64,000 nucleotides of DNA, taken from assembly GCF_020172085.1 (NCBI RefSeq), contig NZ_JAIVAT010000007.1, forward strand, positions 62,001 to 126,000, in the 5' to 3' direction. Below the pieces are notes generated by a model. That model was not told the origin of the DNA. It was given only the letters and a program-made list of their open reading frames with translations, and did no database searches. Source of the stretch: Rossellomorea aquimaris. Lineage in GTDB: Bacteria; Bacillota; Bacilli; Bacillales; Bacillaceae_B. A program made the position numbers and the translations under genes. Positions 33,594-40,906 of this stretch are shown piece after piece. Each line of letters opens with the position of its first letter. The first letter of the stretch is position 1.

Positions 33594-34754
33594 TTGGATT
33601 TATATAAATCGTTTATACAGAATGAACGACAGAGGAAGTTGGTTGATTTAGCAGGAGAGCTTGCTGATGCATTTGCCAAAAGAGGGGAAACGTATGACAG
33701 AGAAGATGAATTCCCTTATGAAAATTTTGACGATATCAAAAAGAGTGGATACGGAAAACTGACCTTACCGAAAGAATATGGGGGAGAAGAGATTAACCTG
33801 TATGAGCTAGTGATGATTCAAGAGAGGCTCGCAACCGGGGATGCAGCAACGACCTTATCCATTGGCTGGCACCTTGGAGGGTTGATGGAGCTTACGGAAA
33901 CAAGGACATGGGATGAGAAGGTATTTAGAGATCTTTGTAAGGAAATTGCCGTAAGTAAAGCTCTGATTAACCGCGCCGCCACAGAGCCCGCAACAGGCAG
34001 TCCGACGCGAGGGGGACTGCCTCAGACCAAGGCGGTGAAAACCGAAACAGGCTGGATACTCAATGGAAGGAAGTCCTTTACGTCTATGGCAAGAGTATTG
34101 GACTATTCCTTGGTATCAGCAGCAATTGGAGACACTGAAGAGAAAGGCTTCTTCCTCGTCGATCATGAAGTGGAAGGGGTGAGCGTAGAGGAGACGTGGG
34201 ATACGATATCCATGAAGGGGACTGGGAGTGATGATCTCGTCCTTACGGATGTACGCTTACCGGCTTCTTCCCTTGTTGAGCGTGACGGCATACCTGTGGA
34301 TAAGGACCTTCCCAAAGCGTGGCTACTCCATATACCAGCATGCTATATAGGAGTCGCGATTGCGGCGCGCCATTATGCGATCCAGTTTGCGAAAGACTAT
34401 TCCCCGAACAGTCTGCCGGGACCAATCAAGGATGTCCCTGAAGTACAGCGGAAAATCGGTGAAATGGAATTAGAGCTGTTTAAAGCCAGACAGATCCTTT
34501 ATTCAGTCGCGGACAAGTGGGTGAAGGAGCCTGCCAAACGGGAAGACATGGCTTCAGAGCTTGCTTCCGTCAAACATGTGGTGACGAACAGCGCCTTTCA
34601 AATTGTGGATACAGCCATGAGGATTGTCGGGGCAAAGAGCCTTTTTCGCTCCAATCCCATGCAGCGGTATTATCGTGATGTGAGGGCGGGGCTTCATAAT
34701 CCACCCATGGATGATATGGTCATCGGGATGTTAGCGAAGCAGGCATTAGAATAA
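33594..34754 (+). CDS. Acyl-CoA dehydrogenase family protein
   Basis: A 386-residue flavoenzyme: N-terminal helical domain, a central beta domain with AATEPATGSP and the KSFTSMARVLDY segment, and a C-terminal helical domain ending with the FAD-contact stretch NPMQRYYRDVRAGLHNP. It should oxidise an acyl-CoA or related substrate with FAD. I could not assign the catalytic glutamate with confidence, and some relatives are flavin monooxygenases, so substrate and reaction remain open. It begins at TTG with AGGAGGTG 8 bases upstream and stands alone, apart from any beta-oxidation genes. Confidence 0.85.
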   Translation: MDLYKSFIQNERQRKLVDLAGELADAFAKRGETYDREDEFPYENFDDIKKSGYGKLTLPKEYGGEEINLYELVMIQERLATGDAATTLSIGWHLGGLMELTETRTWDEKVFRDLCKEIAVSKALINRAATEPATGSPTRGGLPQTKAVKTETGWILNGRKSFTSMARVLDYSLVSAAIGDTEEKGFFLVDHEVEGVSVEETWDTISMKGTGSDDLVLTDVRLPASSLVERDGIPVDKDLPKAWLLHIPACYIGVAIAARHYAIQFAKDYSPNSLPGPIKDVPEVQRKIGEMELELFKARQILYSVADKWVKEPAKREDMASELASVKHVVTNSAFQIVDTAMRIVGAKSLFRSNPMQRYYRDVRAGLHNPPMDDMVIGMLAKQALE

Positions 34755-34758
34755 AGAG

Positions 34759-34795
34759 AAAAGGCATAGACAGGAGTGTCTATGCCTTTTATTTT
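34759..34795. terminator. Bidirectional terminator
   Basis: AAAAGGCATAGACA pairs perfectly with TGTCTATGCCTTTT around GGAG, between convergent genes. Confidence 0.92.
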
Positions 34796-34803
34796 CGTGG
34801 TAT

Positions 34804-35877
34804 TTACTCAGGGTGTAGCGTTTTATTCAGTACATTTTGATGCTGGGTTTCTAAAATGTGAATTTCACTCAGCTCTTCAATAAGATCGTGAATGGATAAT
34901 AATTCATAAAGCATGACGGTTTCACACGAAAAGTGGTGCTTCATGGATTGAAATGGTTTCATATGAAGCCCTTCATGATCTTCCCAGAATTCTTCCAATA
35001 GATTTTTCATCAAGGTGAAATGGTGTTCTGGTATTTGAAAAGATGGATGATGCATAATTCCTTTTAAGCTCAGTGTAGCATCCATGATCCGTTCTTTTTC
35101 ATCTTCACTGAAGGCAGATTGCACAGGAAGATAGATCAAGTTTCCGATATGGAACAGGATTTGCCTTAAAAGGTTCAGCTTTTTATATTCATAATTAAAA
35201 CAGCGCATTTCCTGACGGTTGGAGCGGTGAAGCTTCCATTCTTCCTTCTGATACTCGCAAAGGGTGTCCGTTGATTCAATTTCTCTTAAAATATCATTAA
35301 AGATCAGCTTCGTCTCCCGGTGGAGGGATTGATTCTGAAGTACTTCAGAACCCCTTTTCTCCAACAAGTTCCCCGTTTTGTGATAAAGATTATGAATGTT
35401 GGTTGAAATCGTGTTGGCATATTTAGGAGGCAGGATCCACAGATTGACCAACGTTGAAACAATCAGGCCGATGGTGGTCGTGCCAAGACGTATGAAAAAT
35501 GTTGCTACATAATGGTCGTGTATTGTCGGAATCATGGCAATTCCGGTTAATGTTGCAACCAAAATTCCTGCCCCGAGATGAAGCTTGTGGCAGGTGATGA
35601 TCGTCAAGAGTGCAACCAGGGCATACGTAATGGCGTGGTCTCCTAATGTATGAGTGATAATCACGGCAAATAATGCTCCTATAGCTGACGCCGGAAAACG
35701 AATGAATGCTTTTTTGATCGAATTTGCTGCAGTCGGTTCGATGGTAACGATGGCAGTAATAACGGCAAAGGTGGCCGGCCAGTTCATTAGTTGACATACG
35801 AAGGCAGTAAGAAATACGGCAATTCCGGTCTTGGCAATCCTTCCCCCGACAAATTGAAATTTTTTCAGAAAATCCAT
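34804..35877 (-). CDS. Aromatic acid exporter family protein (FUSC/ArAE type)
   Basis: A 357-residue protein with six closely packed hydrophobic segments in the first 155 residues (GGRIAKTGIAVFLTAFVCQLMNWPATFAVITAIVTIEPT at the start) and a helical cytoplasmic half. This is the layout of B. subtilis YqjA and related one-repeat aromatic acid exporters. Export of aromatic or other weak acids is the family inference; it is of interest that the same window holds a phenylacetate pathway, but the genes are 20 kb apart. Confidence 0.85.
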   Translation of the reverse strand: MDFLKKFQFVGGRIAKTGIAVFLTAFVCQLMNWPATFAVITAIVTIEPTAANSIKKAFIRFPASAIGALFAVIITHTLGDHAITYALVALLTIITCHKLHLGAGILVATLTGIAMIPTIHDHYVATFFIRLGTTTIGLIVSTLVNLWILPPKYANTISTNIHNLYHKTGNLLEKRGSEVLQNQSLHRETKLIFNDILREIESTDTLCEYQKEEWKLHRSNRQEMRCFNYEYKKLNLLRQILFHIGNLIYLPVQSAFSEDEKERIMDATLSLKGIMHHPSFQIPEHHFTLMKNLLEEFWEDHEGLHMKPFQSMKHHFSCETVMLYELLSIHDLIEELSEIHILETQHQNVLNKTLHPE

Positions 35878-35953
35878 AATTTAACCCTCTTTAATCAAAT
35901 TCTCTATTCCTATTATAAAGTAAGAAAAAACCAAATTAAATAAATTGACAAAA

Positions 35954-35981
35954 AAAGAACTGTTCAGGGAACAGTTCTTTT
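35954..35981 (-). terminator. Intrinsic terminator of the cREC gene
   Basis: AAAGAACTGTTC pairs with GAACAGTTCTTT; on the minus strand the stem is followed by a run of T. Confidence 0.88.
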
Positions 35982-35993
35982 ATATATGATAAC

Positions 35994-36320
35994 TCATCTT
36001 AGGGGTAAAGGCCGCAATCGAATTTGAATTGACTGAGGCATCTTTTGGTCATTTTGAGCCTCTTTTAAGTACATATACATTCTTTTGCCAGCAACAGAGT
36101 TTGCGGAGTGAATCGTGATTCTCTCTGCAAAGAGCTGTTTTTCCACCATATAGTGGACGAGCATTAAGCCATTGCGTGTTTTACTCTCTAAGTCGTGATC
36201 CAGTGAAAGATGAGCGATAGAAAAATTAAGAAGGAGATCAATACATTCATCGATGTCTTTCGCGAGAATGTACCCTTGTGGACAGTGTCGATAATCGTCT
36301 AAAAACACATTTACTGTCAT
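35994..36320 (-). CDS. Cyclic-phosphate-processing receiver-like domain protein (cREC)
   Basis: A 108-residue stand-alone domain: VNVFLDDYRHCPQGY at the N-terminus, then LSLDHDL (about 38-44), GLMLVHYM and ITIHSAN. The DDxR, LDHDL and HS(A)N motifs mark the receiver-derived family predicted to process cyclic phosphates on RNA or nucleotides. Unlike a classical receiver it lacks the phospho-acceptor pattern with a conserved lysine. Single-gene unit with its own terminator; no RNA ligase or defence gene adjoins it. Family call moderate to good, reaction predicted only. Confidence 0.75.
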   Translation of the reverse strand: MTVNVFLDDYRHCPQGYILAKDIDECIDLLLNFSIAHLSLDHDLESKTRNGLMLVHYMVEKQLFAERITIHSANSVAGKRMYMYLKEAQNDQKMPQSIQIRLRPLPLR

Positions 36321-36489
36321 ATTTATTCTTCTTTCGTCATTTGACTTAATTTAAGCCTAACAGAGATTGACAAATAGAGATATAGGTAAATAGTATGAAT
36401 AATACAAATATATTTGTAATTTTTTTGTTGGTTTTTGATGAGGAATCTTTATGGAAGAATCTTTTTTAGAGAAAAAAGTAATGACAGCT

Positions 36490-37440
36490 TCATTTATCCC
36501 GTTTCTTCAATATGTTCAATAATAAATCGGGTCTGTCGGTAATGATTCCGTCTGCACCAAGGTTTATGAGTCTTTCCATCGTTTCAGGATCGTTAATGGT
36601 CCAATAGTGGACATGGAGTCCGATGCGGTGGGCTCCGGAGATCAGTGTCGATTGTGTCAGGTCAAGGTTTCCTTCCTGAATGGGAAGCTGAAAGGCATCA
36701 ACCTCTGTTTTATAAAGATTCCTTAGGAACAGCTTGTGGAGGATGACGAATTTTTTCGCTTCCTGCTTCCCTCCCTGAGTGGCAACCCGTCCGTTTGAGT
36801 AAGTTTCAAATAAGTCAATAATGTGTTGGTCGAACGAAGCGATGAGGACCTTATCTTCCATATCGTATTCTTCTATAAGTTTCATTAATTTCTGTACGAT
36901 TTCCTCTGTACGGTCCCTAGGATTATCGTCTTTCACTTCAATGTTGATACGCATGTTTGGAAACCGCTGAAATACTTCCTCGAGGGTTGGGACATAGATA
37001 TGCTTTCCCCGAAAGGAATAATCTCCATTGAGGTTTTGAAAATAGTATCCCGCATCAAGTCGCTGAAGCTCTTTTAATGTGAAGTCCACGACAAATCCAC
37101 GCCCATTCGTTGTCGCATCGACAGTAGGGTCGTGAATGGTGACCAAATGGCCGTCTTTGGTGATATGTATATCCGTCTCGATCACATCGGCTCCGAGATC
37201 AACGGCCTGTTGGAACGCTTCAATGGTATTACCGGGTGCTAGTTGCTTCCCTCCCTGATGAGCGATGACAAGGGGACGCTCCTTGTCTTTATGCAAAAAG
37301 GGAGGAGGGAGTGCTTTTTTGACTGGCAGCCAGTAAACAATGAGGGAAAACGAGATACTGAAAGCGATCATCATGACCAAGACAATGAAACGCTGCTTCT
37401 TCTTAGAAGTTTCAGGTATTGTGAGTTTCGTAGTTTTCAT
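36490..37440 (-). CDS. Membrane-anchored glycerophosphodiester phosphodiesterase
   Basis: A 316-residue protein with one N-terminal membrane segment (about 18-40) and a GDPD TIM-barrel outside. H61, E88-T-D90 and H103 align with the catalytic histidines and metal ligands. Two usual positions differ: HQGG instead of HRG (Q62), and PGNT instead of PENT (G70); such variants occur in the family. It should hydrolyse glycerophosphodiesters or lipoteichoic-acid-like polymers at the cell surface. Divergent from the HTH/F1-beta gene. Confidence 0.85.
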   Translation of the reverse strand: MKTTKLTIPETSKKKQRFIVLVMMIAFSISFSLIVYWLPVKKALPPPFLHKDKERPLVIAHQGGKQLAPGNTIEAFQQAVDLGADVIETDIHITKDGHLVTIHDPTVDATTNGRGFVVDFTLKELQRLDAGYYFQNLNGDYSFRGKHIYVPTLEEVFQRFPNMRINIEVKDDNPRDRTEEIVQKLMKLIEEYDMEDKVLIASFDQHIIDLFETYSNGRVATQGGKQEAKKFVILHKLFLRNLYKTEVDAFQLPIQEGNLDLTQSTLISGAHRIGLHVHYWTINDPETMERLINLGADGIITDRPDLLLNILKKRDK

Positions 37441-37565
37441 TCACTTTCATCCTTTTAATAAAAGATTCTTATCTTTTATTATAGGTACGACCTTGTCTAT
37501 TTAGGACAATAAAATAGGGTCACATTAGATTTATCTATAGGACTCTGCGTATGGAAAATGCACGT

Positions 37566-37605
37566 AATTACTTTTTGGAGTAAAAAAATTACTTTTTAAT
37601 ATAAT
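37566..37605 (+). promoter_or_regulatory. Promoter region with direct repeats and AGTAA-N5-TTACT palindrome
   Basis: AATTACTTTTT occurs at 37566-37576 and again at 37587-37597, exactly 21 bases apart, and AGTAA-N5-TTACT spans 37579-37593. They cover a TATAAT -10 (37600-37605) with a weak -35. The arrangement suggests a dimeric regulator binding one face of the DNA, most simply the downstream HTH protein itself. Confidence 0.5.
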
Positions 37606-37636
37606 TAAATGTTGCTTTTGAACGTAAAATAGATTA

Positions 37637-37651
37637 CCTTATAAAGTAAGG
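37637..37651. promoter_or_regulatory. CCTTA-N5-TAAGG palindrome over the RBS
   Basis: A perfect inverted repeat with the same 5-base spacing as the one at 37579-37593 overlaps the AAGGAGGGG ribosome site of the HTH/F1-beta gene. Confidence 0.45.
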
Positions 37652-37665
37652 AGGGGATATTTACC

Positions 37666-38715
37666 ATGAAAGATCATTTACAGTTAAATGTTTCATTGCT
37701 GCGGAAGCGTGTGCCGAATCTGACGACAGCTGCAAAAACGGTGGGATTGAGACCGGCGACCGTTTCGAACTTATGTACAGGGAAGATATCGGTTGGTCGT
37801 GCAGAAGTGAAAACGATCGTTACACTTGCCAATTTGGCGAATTGCACGTTGGATGAATTGATTATTCAAGGAGGGAAACGAAGCATGATTGAAACAGGGA
37901 TTAAACCGCTCGATGTATTTGCGCCCATTGTTCAGGGAGGAACCAACGGATTCGTTGCAAGATCTCAGGTCGGTCAATTCGTCGTCCTGGCTGAAATGAC
38001 ACAGGCATTGAAACAGAAAGGCTATCACACAATCCTGTTGACAACGGATAAAACCCATCCCGGTTTAAGTGATCTTGAAGGCTTTGTCGATGCGAAATGC
38101 CACAGTATCGAAGAGGCCTTTGCAGAAGTCTCCATGGTGGATGACAAGGAAAGCATTCTTCTATATGTGGACCGCTCGTATATTGTGTCGGGGGAGTTGT
38201 ATGAATTAAGGGAGCGTTTCGAAGCCGAGAATTATGATGAACTCACAACTATATTATTTGATCCTAGTGGAGAAGCGGTCGATGAAGATGATCCGTACGG
38301 TCCTCTCGATACCCTCTGTTATTTTGATATTGATTTGGCTACCCGGGGGATGTACCCTGCCATTCATCCAGTCCAATCCACATCGGTTCTCTTAGAAGAC
38401 GATGCGTTGGACACCAACCATTCGACGATGCATAAGAAGGCAAAAAAATTATTAAGGCGCTACAAAGAAATCCGTGTTCTCATGAACACGATCGGGAAGG
38501 AGAAAATACCTGAAGCGGACCTTGAGATTTTTCACATAGGTGAGAGACTCGAAGCATACTTGAGCCAGCCCTTCTTCGTTGCAGAAGAATTCACCAAAGT
38601 CAAAGGTCAAACTGTACAGGTCCAACAAGCCATCACAGATATTCAAAAAATACTCCAAGGCGACTTCAACCACCTCGATCCAAAAGACCTTACCTACAAA
38701 GGACAGCTGAACTGA
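37666..38715 (+). CDS. HTH regulator fused to a degenerate F1-ATPase beta-subunit domain
   Basis: A 349-residue protein. Residues about 1-68 form an XRE-like helix-turn-helix (TAAKTVGLRPATVSNLCTGK, then LANCTLDELI). Residues 75-349 follow the F1 ATP synthase beta subunit from its nucleotide-binding domain to its C-terminal domain: ETGIKPLDVFAPIVQGG (76-92), GMYPAIHPVQSTS (228-240), YLSQPFFVAEEFT (298-310), and QKILQGDFNHL (327-337). The beta-barrel domain is absent; the HTH is in its place. The P-loop GGAGVGKT of beta is ARSQVGQF (98-105), so Lys and Thr are lost, and the GERTREG catalytic-Glu segment is also gone; a Walker B Asp remains (LLYVD169). It is therefore probably a non-hydrolysing, DNA-binding regulator. 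AAGGAGGGG precedes the ATG; monocistronic. Confidence 0.85.
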   Translation: MKDHLQLNVSLLRKRVPNLTTAAKTVGLRPATVSNLCTGKISVGRAEVKTIVTLANLANCTLDELIIQGGKRSMIETGIKPLDVFAPIVQGGTNGFVARSQVGQFVVLAEMTQALKQKGYHTILLTTDKTHPGLSDLEGFVDAKCHSIEEAFAEVSMVDDKESILLYVDRSYIVSGELYELRERFEAENYDELTTILFDPSGEAVDEDDPYGPLDTLCYFDIDLATRGMYPAIHPVQSTSVLLEDDALDTNHSTMHKKAKKLLRRYKEIRVLMNTIGKEKIPEADLEIFHIGERLEAYLSQPFFVAEEFTKVKGQTVQVQQAITDIQKILQGDFNHLDPKDLTYKGQLN

Positions 38716-38722
38716 TTTTTTA

Positions 38723-38760
38723 GGGACGGACCTTCGGCAGGAATGCCGAAGGTCCGTCCC
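38723..38760. terminator. Strong hairpin after the HTH/F1-beta gene
   Basis: GGGACGGACCTTCGGCA pairs perfectly with TGCCGAAGGTCCGTCCC around GGAA. There is no T-run after it, so it is a strong pause or RNA-stabilising hairpin rather than a standard terminator. A shortened relative (AGGGACGGACC) stands at 22631. Confidence 0.65.
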
Positions 38761-38863
38761 TCATCTATGACTTTTTTCGTGAATTTATGGCAAATGAAAG
38801 AGGAATTATCAGAATTTTGTCGTATGTGTAAAGTAATACTTTTTTATTCTGGGAGACATTTCG

Positions 38864-40174
38864 ATGCTGATTGAGAAATTATTATTACATGTACTGATTA
38901 TACTGGCTCCTGTTCTCATTCAAACTTCGCTCCTTGAAAACCACAGGCTGGGGAAGTCCCCTGTTTTCATTGGGGTATTACATGGGATTGCAGCATTTAT
39001 GTGTTTGATTTTTGCCTATGAAAGCTTTGGGCTCTATTGGGATTTCAGGTATATTCCACTCGTTCTTTCCATGTTATATGGTGGAAGGAAGGCTGGGGTC
39101 ATCGTTTTCTTATTTATAATGTTGGCGCGTATCATCAATGGAGGTGATGCGATGGTCTTCGGATTTGTTAGTGCGTTTTTAGCCGGAATTCTGCCCTTTT
39201 TGATATCCAATCGATTCTGGTCCTTTCCTCCAAGGAAGCGAGTGACATTTGCTGTTCTACTTGGTTTTTGGCCGGCACTTGTCATGCTCGGAATCCTCCT
39301 TTCCTTTGCCTTCATAACCGGTGTACCCGTATCTGGCAACAGAGAAATGGGGATTTATGTTCTCATATTCGGTGGAATTCAGGTCCTTGGGGTAGGTCTT
39401 GCAGCTCAACTAAATGAATGGCTGATCGAGAAGAAATTATTACGTGAAGAAATCATGAAATCGGAAAAGCTGAACACACTAGGTGAACTCGCTGCTTCCA
39501 TCGCTCATGAAGTGCGTAATCCGCTAACTGTGGTAAAAGGTTTTCTTCAATTGATGAAGAAGCAGGTCACCGGAGATCACGATGAATACCTGAAGATTGT
39601 ATTGAGTGAGTTGGGGAGGGCAGAGGAGATCATCAATGATTATTTGAACTTTGCCAAACCCGAGTTCGAAAAGGTCGAAAAGATCAATGTCAGAGAAGTT
39701 CTCTCGGATGTCACCGTGCTTCTCAATGCGTATGCCCTGAAGGAAGGCGTATTCCTTGAAGCTGATCTGCATGAAGATGCACATCTATTAACGGATCGAA
39801 ATAAATTGAAACAAGCCTTTGTTAATATCATCAAGAATGCCATTGAGGCAACGCCGCCCCAAGGCAAGGTCGCCGTGAATCTGGAGGTCACCCATACGCA
39901 GGCTGTCATTACGGTCACGGATACAGGTAAGGGGATGACGAAAGAGCAGGTTGCCCGGCTAGGGACATTATTTTTCACAACAAAAGACCAGGGAACGGGT
40001 CTCGGGACATCCGTATCCATGCGCATCATAGGCGCGATGGGAGGGCATGTTCACTATTCGAGCATTGTGAATAAAGGGACGGTGGCTACGATAAGCCTGC
40101 CATTAAACAGTGAAAAGCACGGGAAGTTCGATACAACTACAACGAATACATATAGTAACAACTTAAACGCTTAG
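38864..40174 (+). CDS. Sensor histidine kinase, 5TM-LYT type (KinB-like)
   Basis: A 436-residue kinase. Five or six N-terminal membrane segments (about 1-185) form a 5TMR-LYT-type sensor, followed by the H-box SIAHEVRNPLTVVKGF with H215, an N-box IIKNAIEATP, and G-boxes DTGKGM and GTGLGTSVSMRII. This is the layout of B. subtilis KinB and other orphan kinases feeding the sporulation phosphorelay. No response regulator gene is adjacent, which fits a phosphorelay kinase. The signal is unknown. Confidence 0.88.
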   Translation: MLIEKLLLHVLIILAPVLIQTSLLENHRLGKSPVFIGVLHGIAAFMCLIFAYESFGLYWDFRYIPLVLSMLYGGRKAGVIVFLFIMLARIINGGDAMVFGFVSAFLAGILPFLISNRFWSFPPRKRVTFAVLLGFWPALVMLGILLSFAFITGVPVSGNREMGIYVLIFGGIQVLGVGLAAQLNEWLIEKKLLREEIMKSEKLNTLGELAASIAHEVRNPLTVVKGFLQLMKKQVTGDHDEYLKIVLSELGRAEEIINDYLNFAKPEFEKVEKINVREVLSDVTVLLNAYALKEGVFLEADLHEDAHLLTDRNKLKQAFVNIIKNAIEATPPQGKVAVNLEVTHTQAVITVTDTGKGMTKEQVARLGTLFFTTKDQGTGLGTSVSMRIIGAMGGHVHYSSIVNKGTVATISLPLNSEKHGKFDTTTTNTYSNNLNA

Positions 40175-40210
40175 GACGGTACTAAGTGTTTTTTATTTTG
40201 ATAAAATAAC

Positions 40211-40810
40211 TCAACTCCATTTTTCGTACATACGTTCCATGATAGGATAGAAGATATGAATAATGAAGCCTAATGTGCAAGCGACTATGACGGTTCCGAT
40301 TCCCACCGCTCCATGAAAAATCATGGCAAGCGTAATGGCAATAGCTTCATTTAATAAACGTGAATTTCGTAAGTTCAAACCGAATCTCTGGTGAATCGCC
40401 ACCATAAATGTATCCATCGGACTTGAGGGGAGTTTGGCTTGAAGGTAAATAGAAATCCCGATCCCAAGAATCAGGATGCCTGTAAGGACCAGGGACAACT
40501 GCTGGCCAAATCCCGCCGGCTCCAGAAAGGTAAGACCCATCGTTATCCAGTAATCAACCATCATCCCGATAACGAATATTGAAAGGGCAGCTAACCATTG
40601 AATCCCTTCCTTTAATAAAATGGCATTTATGCAAATGAGAATACACCCATTCATAAAGATGCATGTCCCAATTGAAAGGTTGAGCAGGTTTGATTCCCCG
40701 ACGGCAAGTGCATCCCAGGGAGCCGCACCCAGTTCCCCTTTAATAATGAGAGAAACACCCAATGAAAGTGCGAGTAAACCAATACAGTAAAAGCAGAATC
40801 TAGCCATCAT
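40211..40810 (-). CDS. YczE/YyaS-family membrane protein
   Basis: About 199 residues with five membrane segments and the paired motifs GELGAAPWDALAVG and LPSSPMDTFMVAI typical of YczE-type proteins. In B. subtilis YczE affects lipopeptide synthesis; general function unknown. ATG 40810 is chosen because GGAGG stands 9 bases upstream, whereas the frame extends 23 codons further without an RBS. Convergent with the kinase gene, divergent from the helicase gene. Confidence 0.82.
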   Translation of the reverse strand: MMARFCFYCIGLLALSLGVSLIIKGELGAAPWDALAVGESNLLNLSIGTCIFMNGCILICINAILLKEGIQWLAALSIFVIGMMVDYWITMGLTFLEPAGFGQQLSLVLTGILILGIGISIYLQAKLPSSPMDTFMVAIHQRFGLNLRNSRLLNEAIAITLAMIFHGAVGIGTVIVACTLGFIIHIFYPIMERMYEKWS

Positions 40811-40906
40811 TCCCCGAATCCTCCGTTCCAAAAGCTTGTCTAATATATATGTTCGTTGGAAATAGGTTAGAATCAACATTTTGATTTGAAAGCTTGAGGT
40901 GATGCG

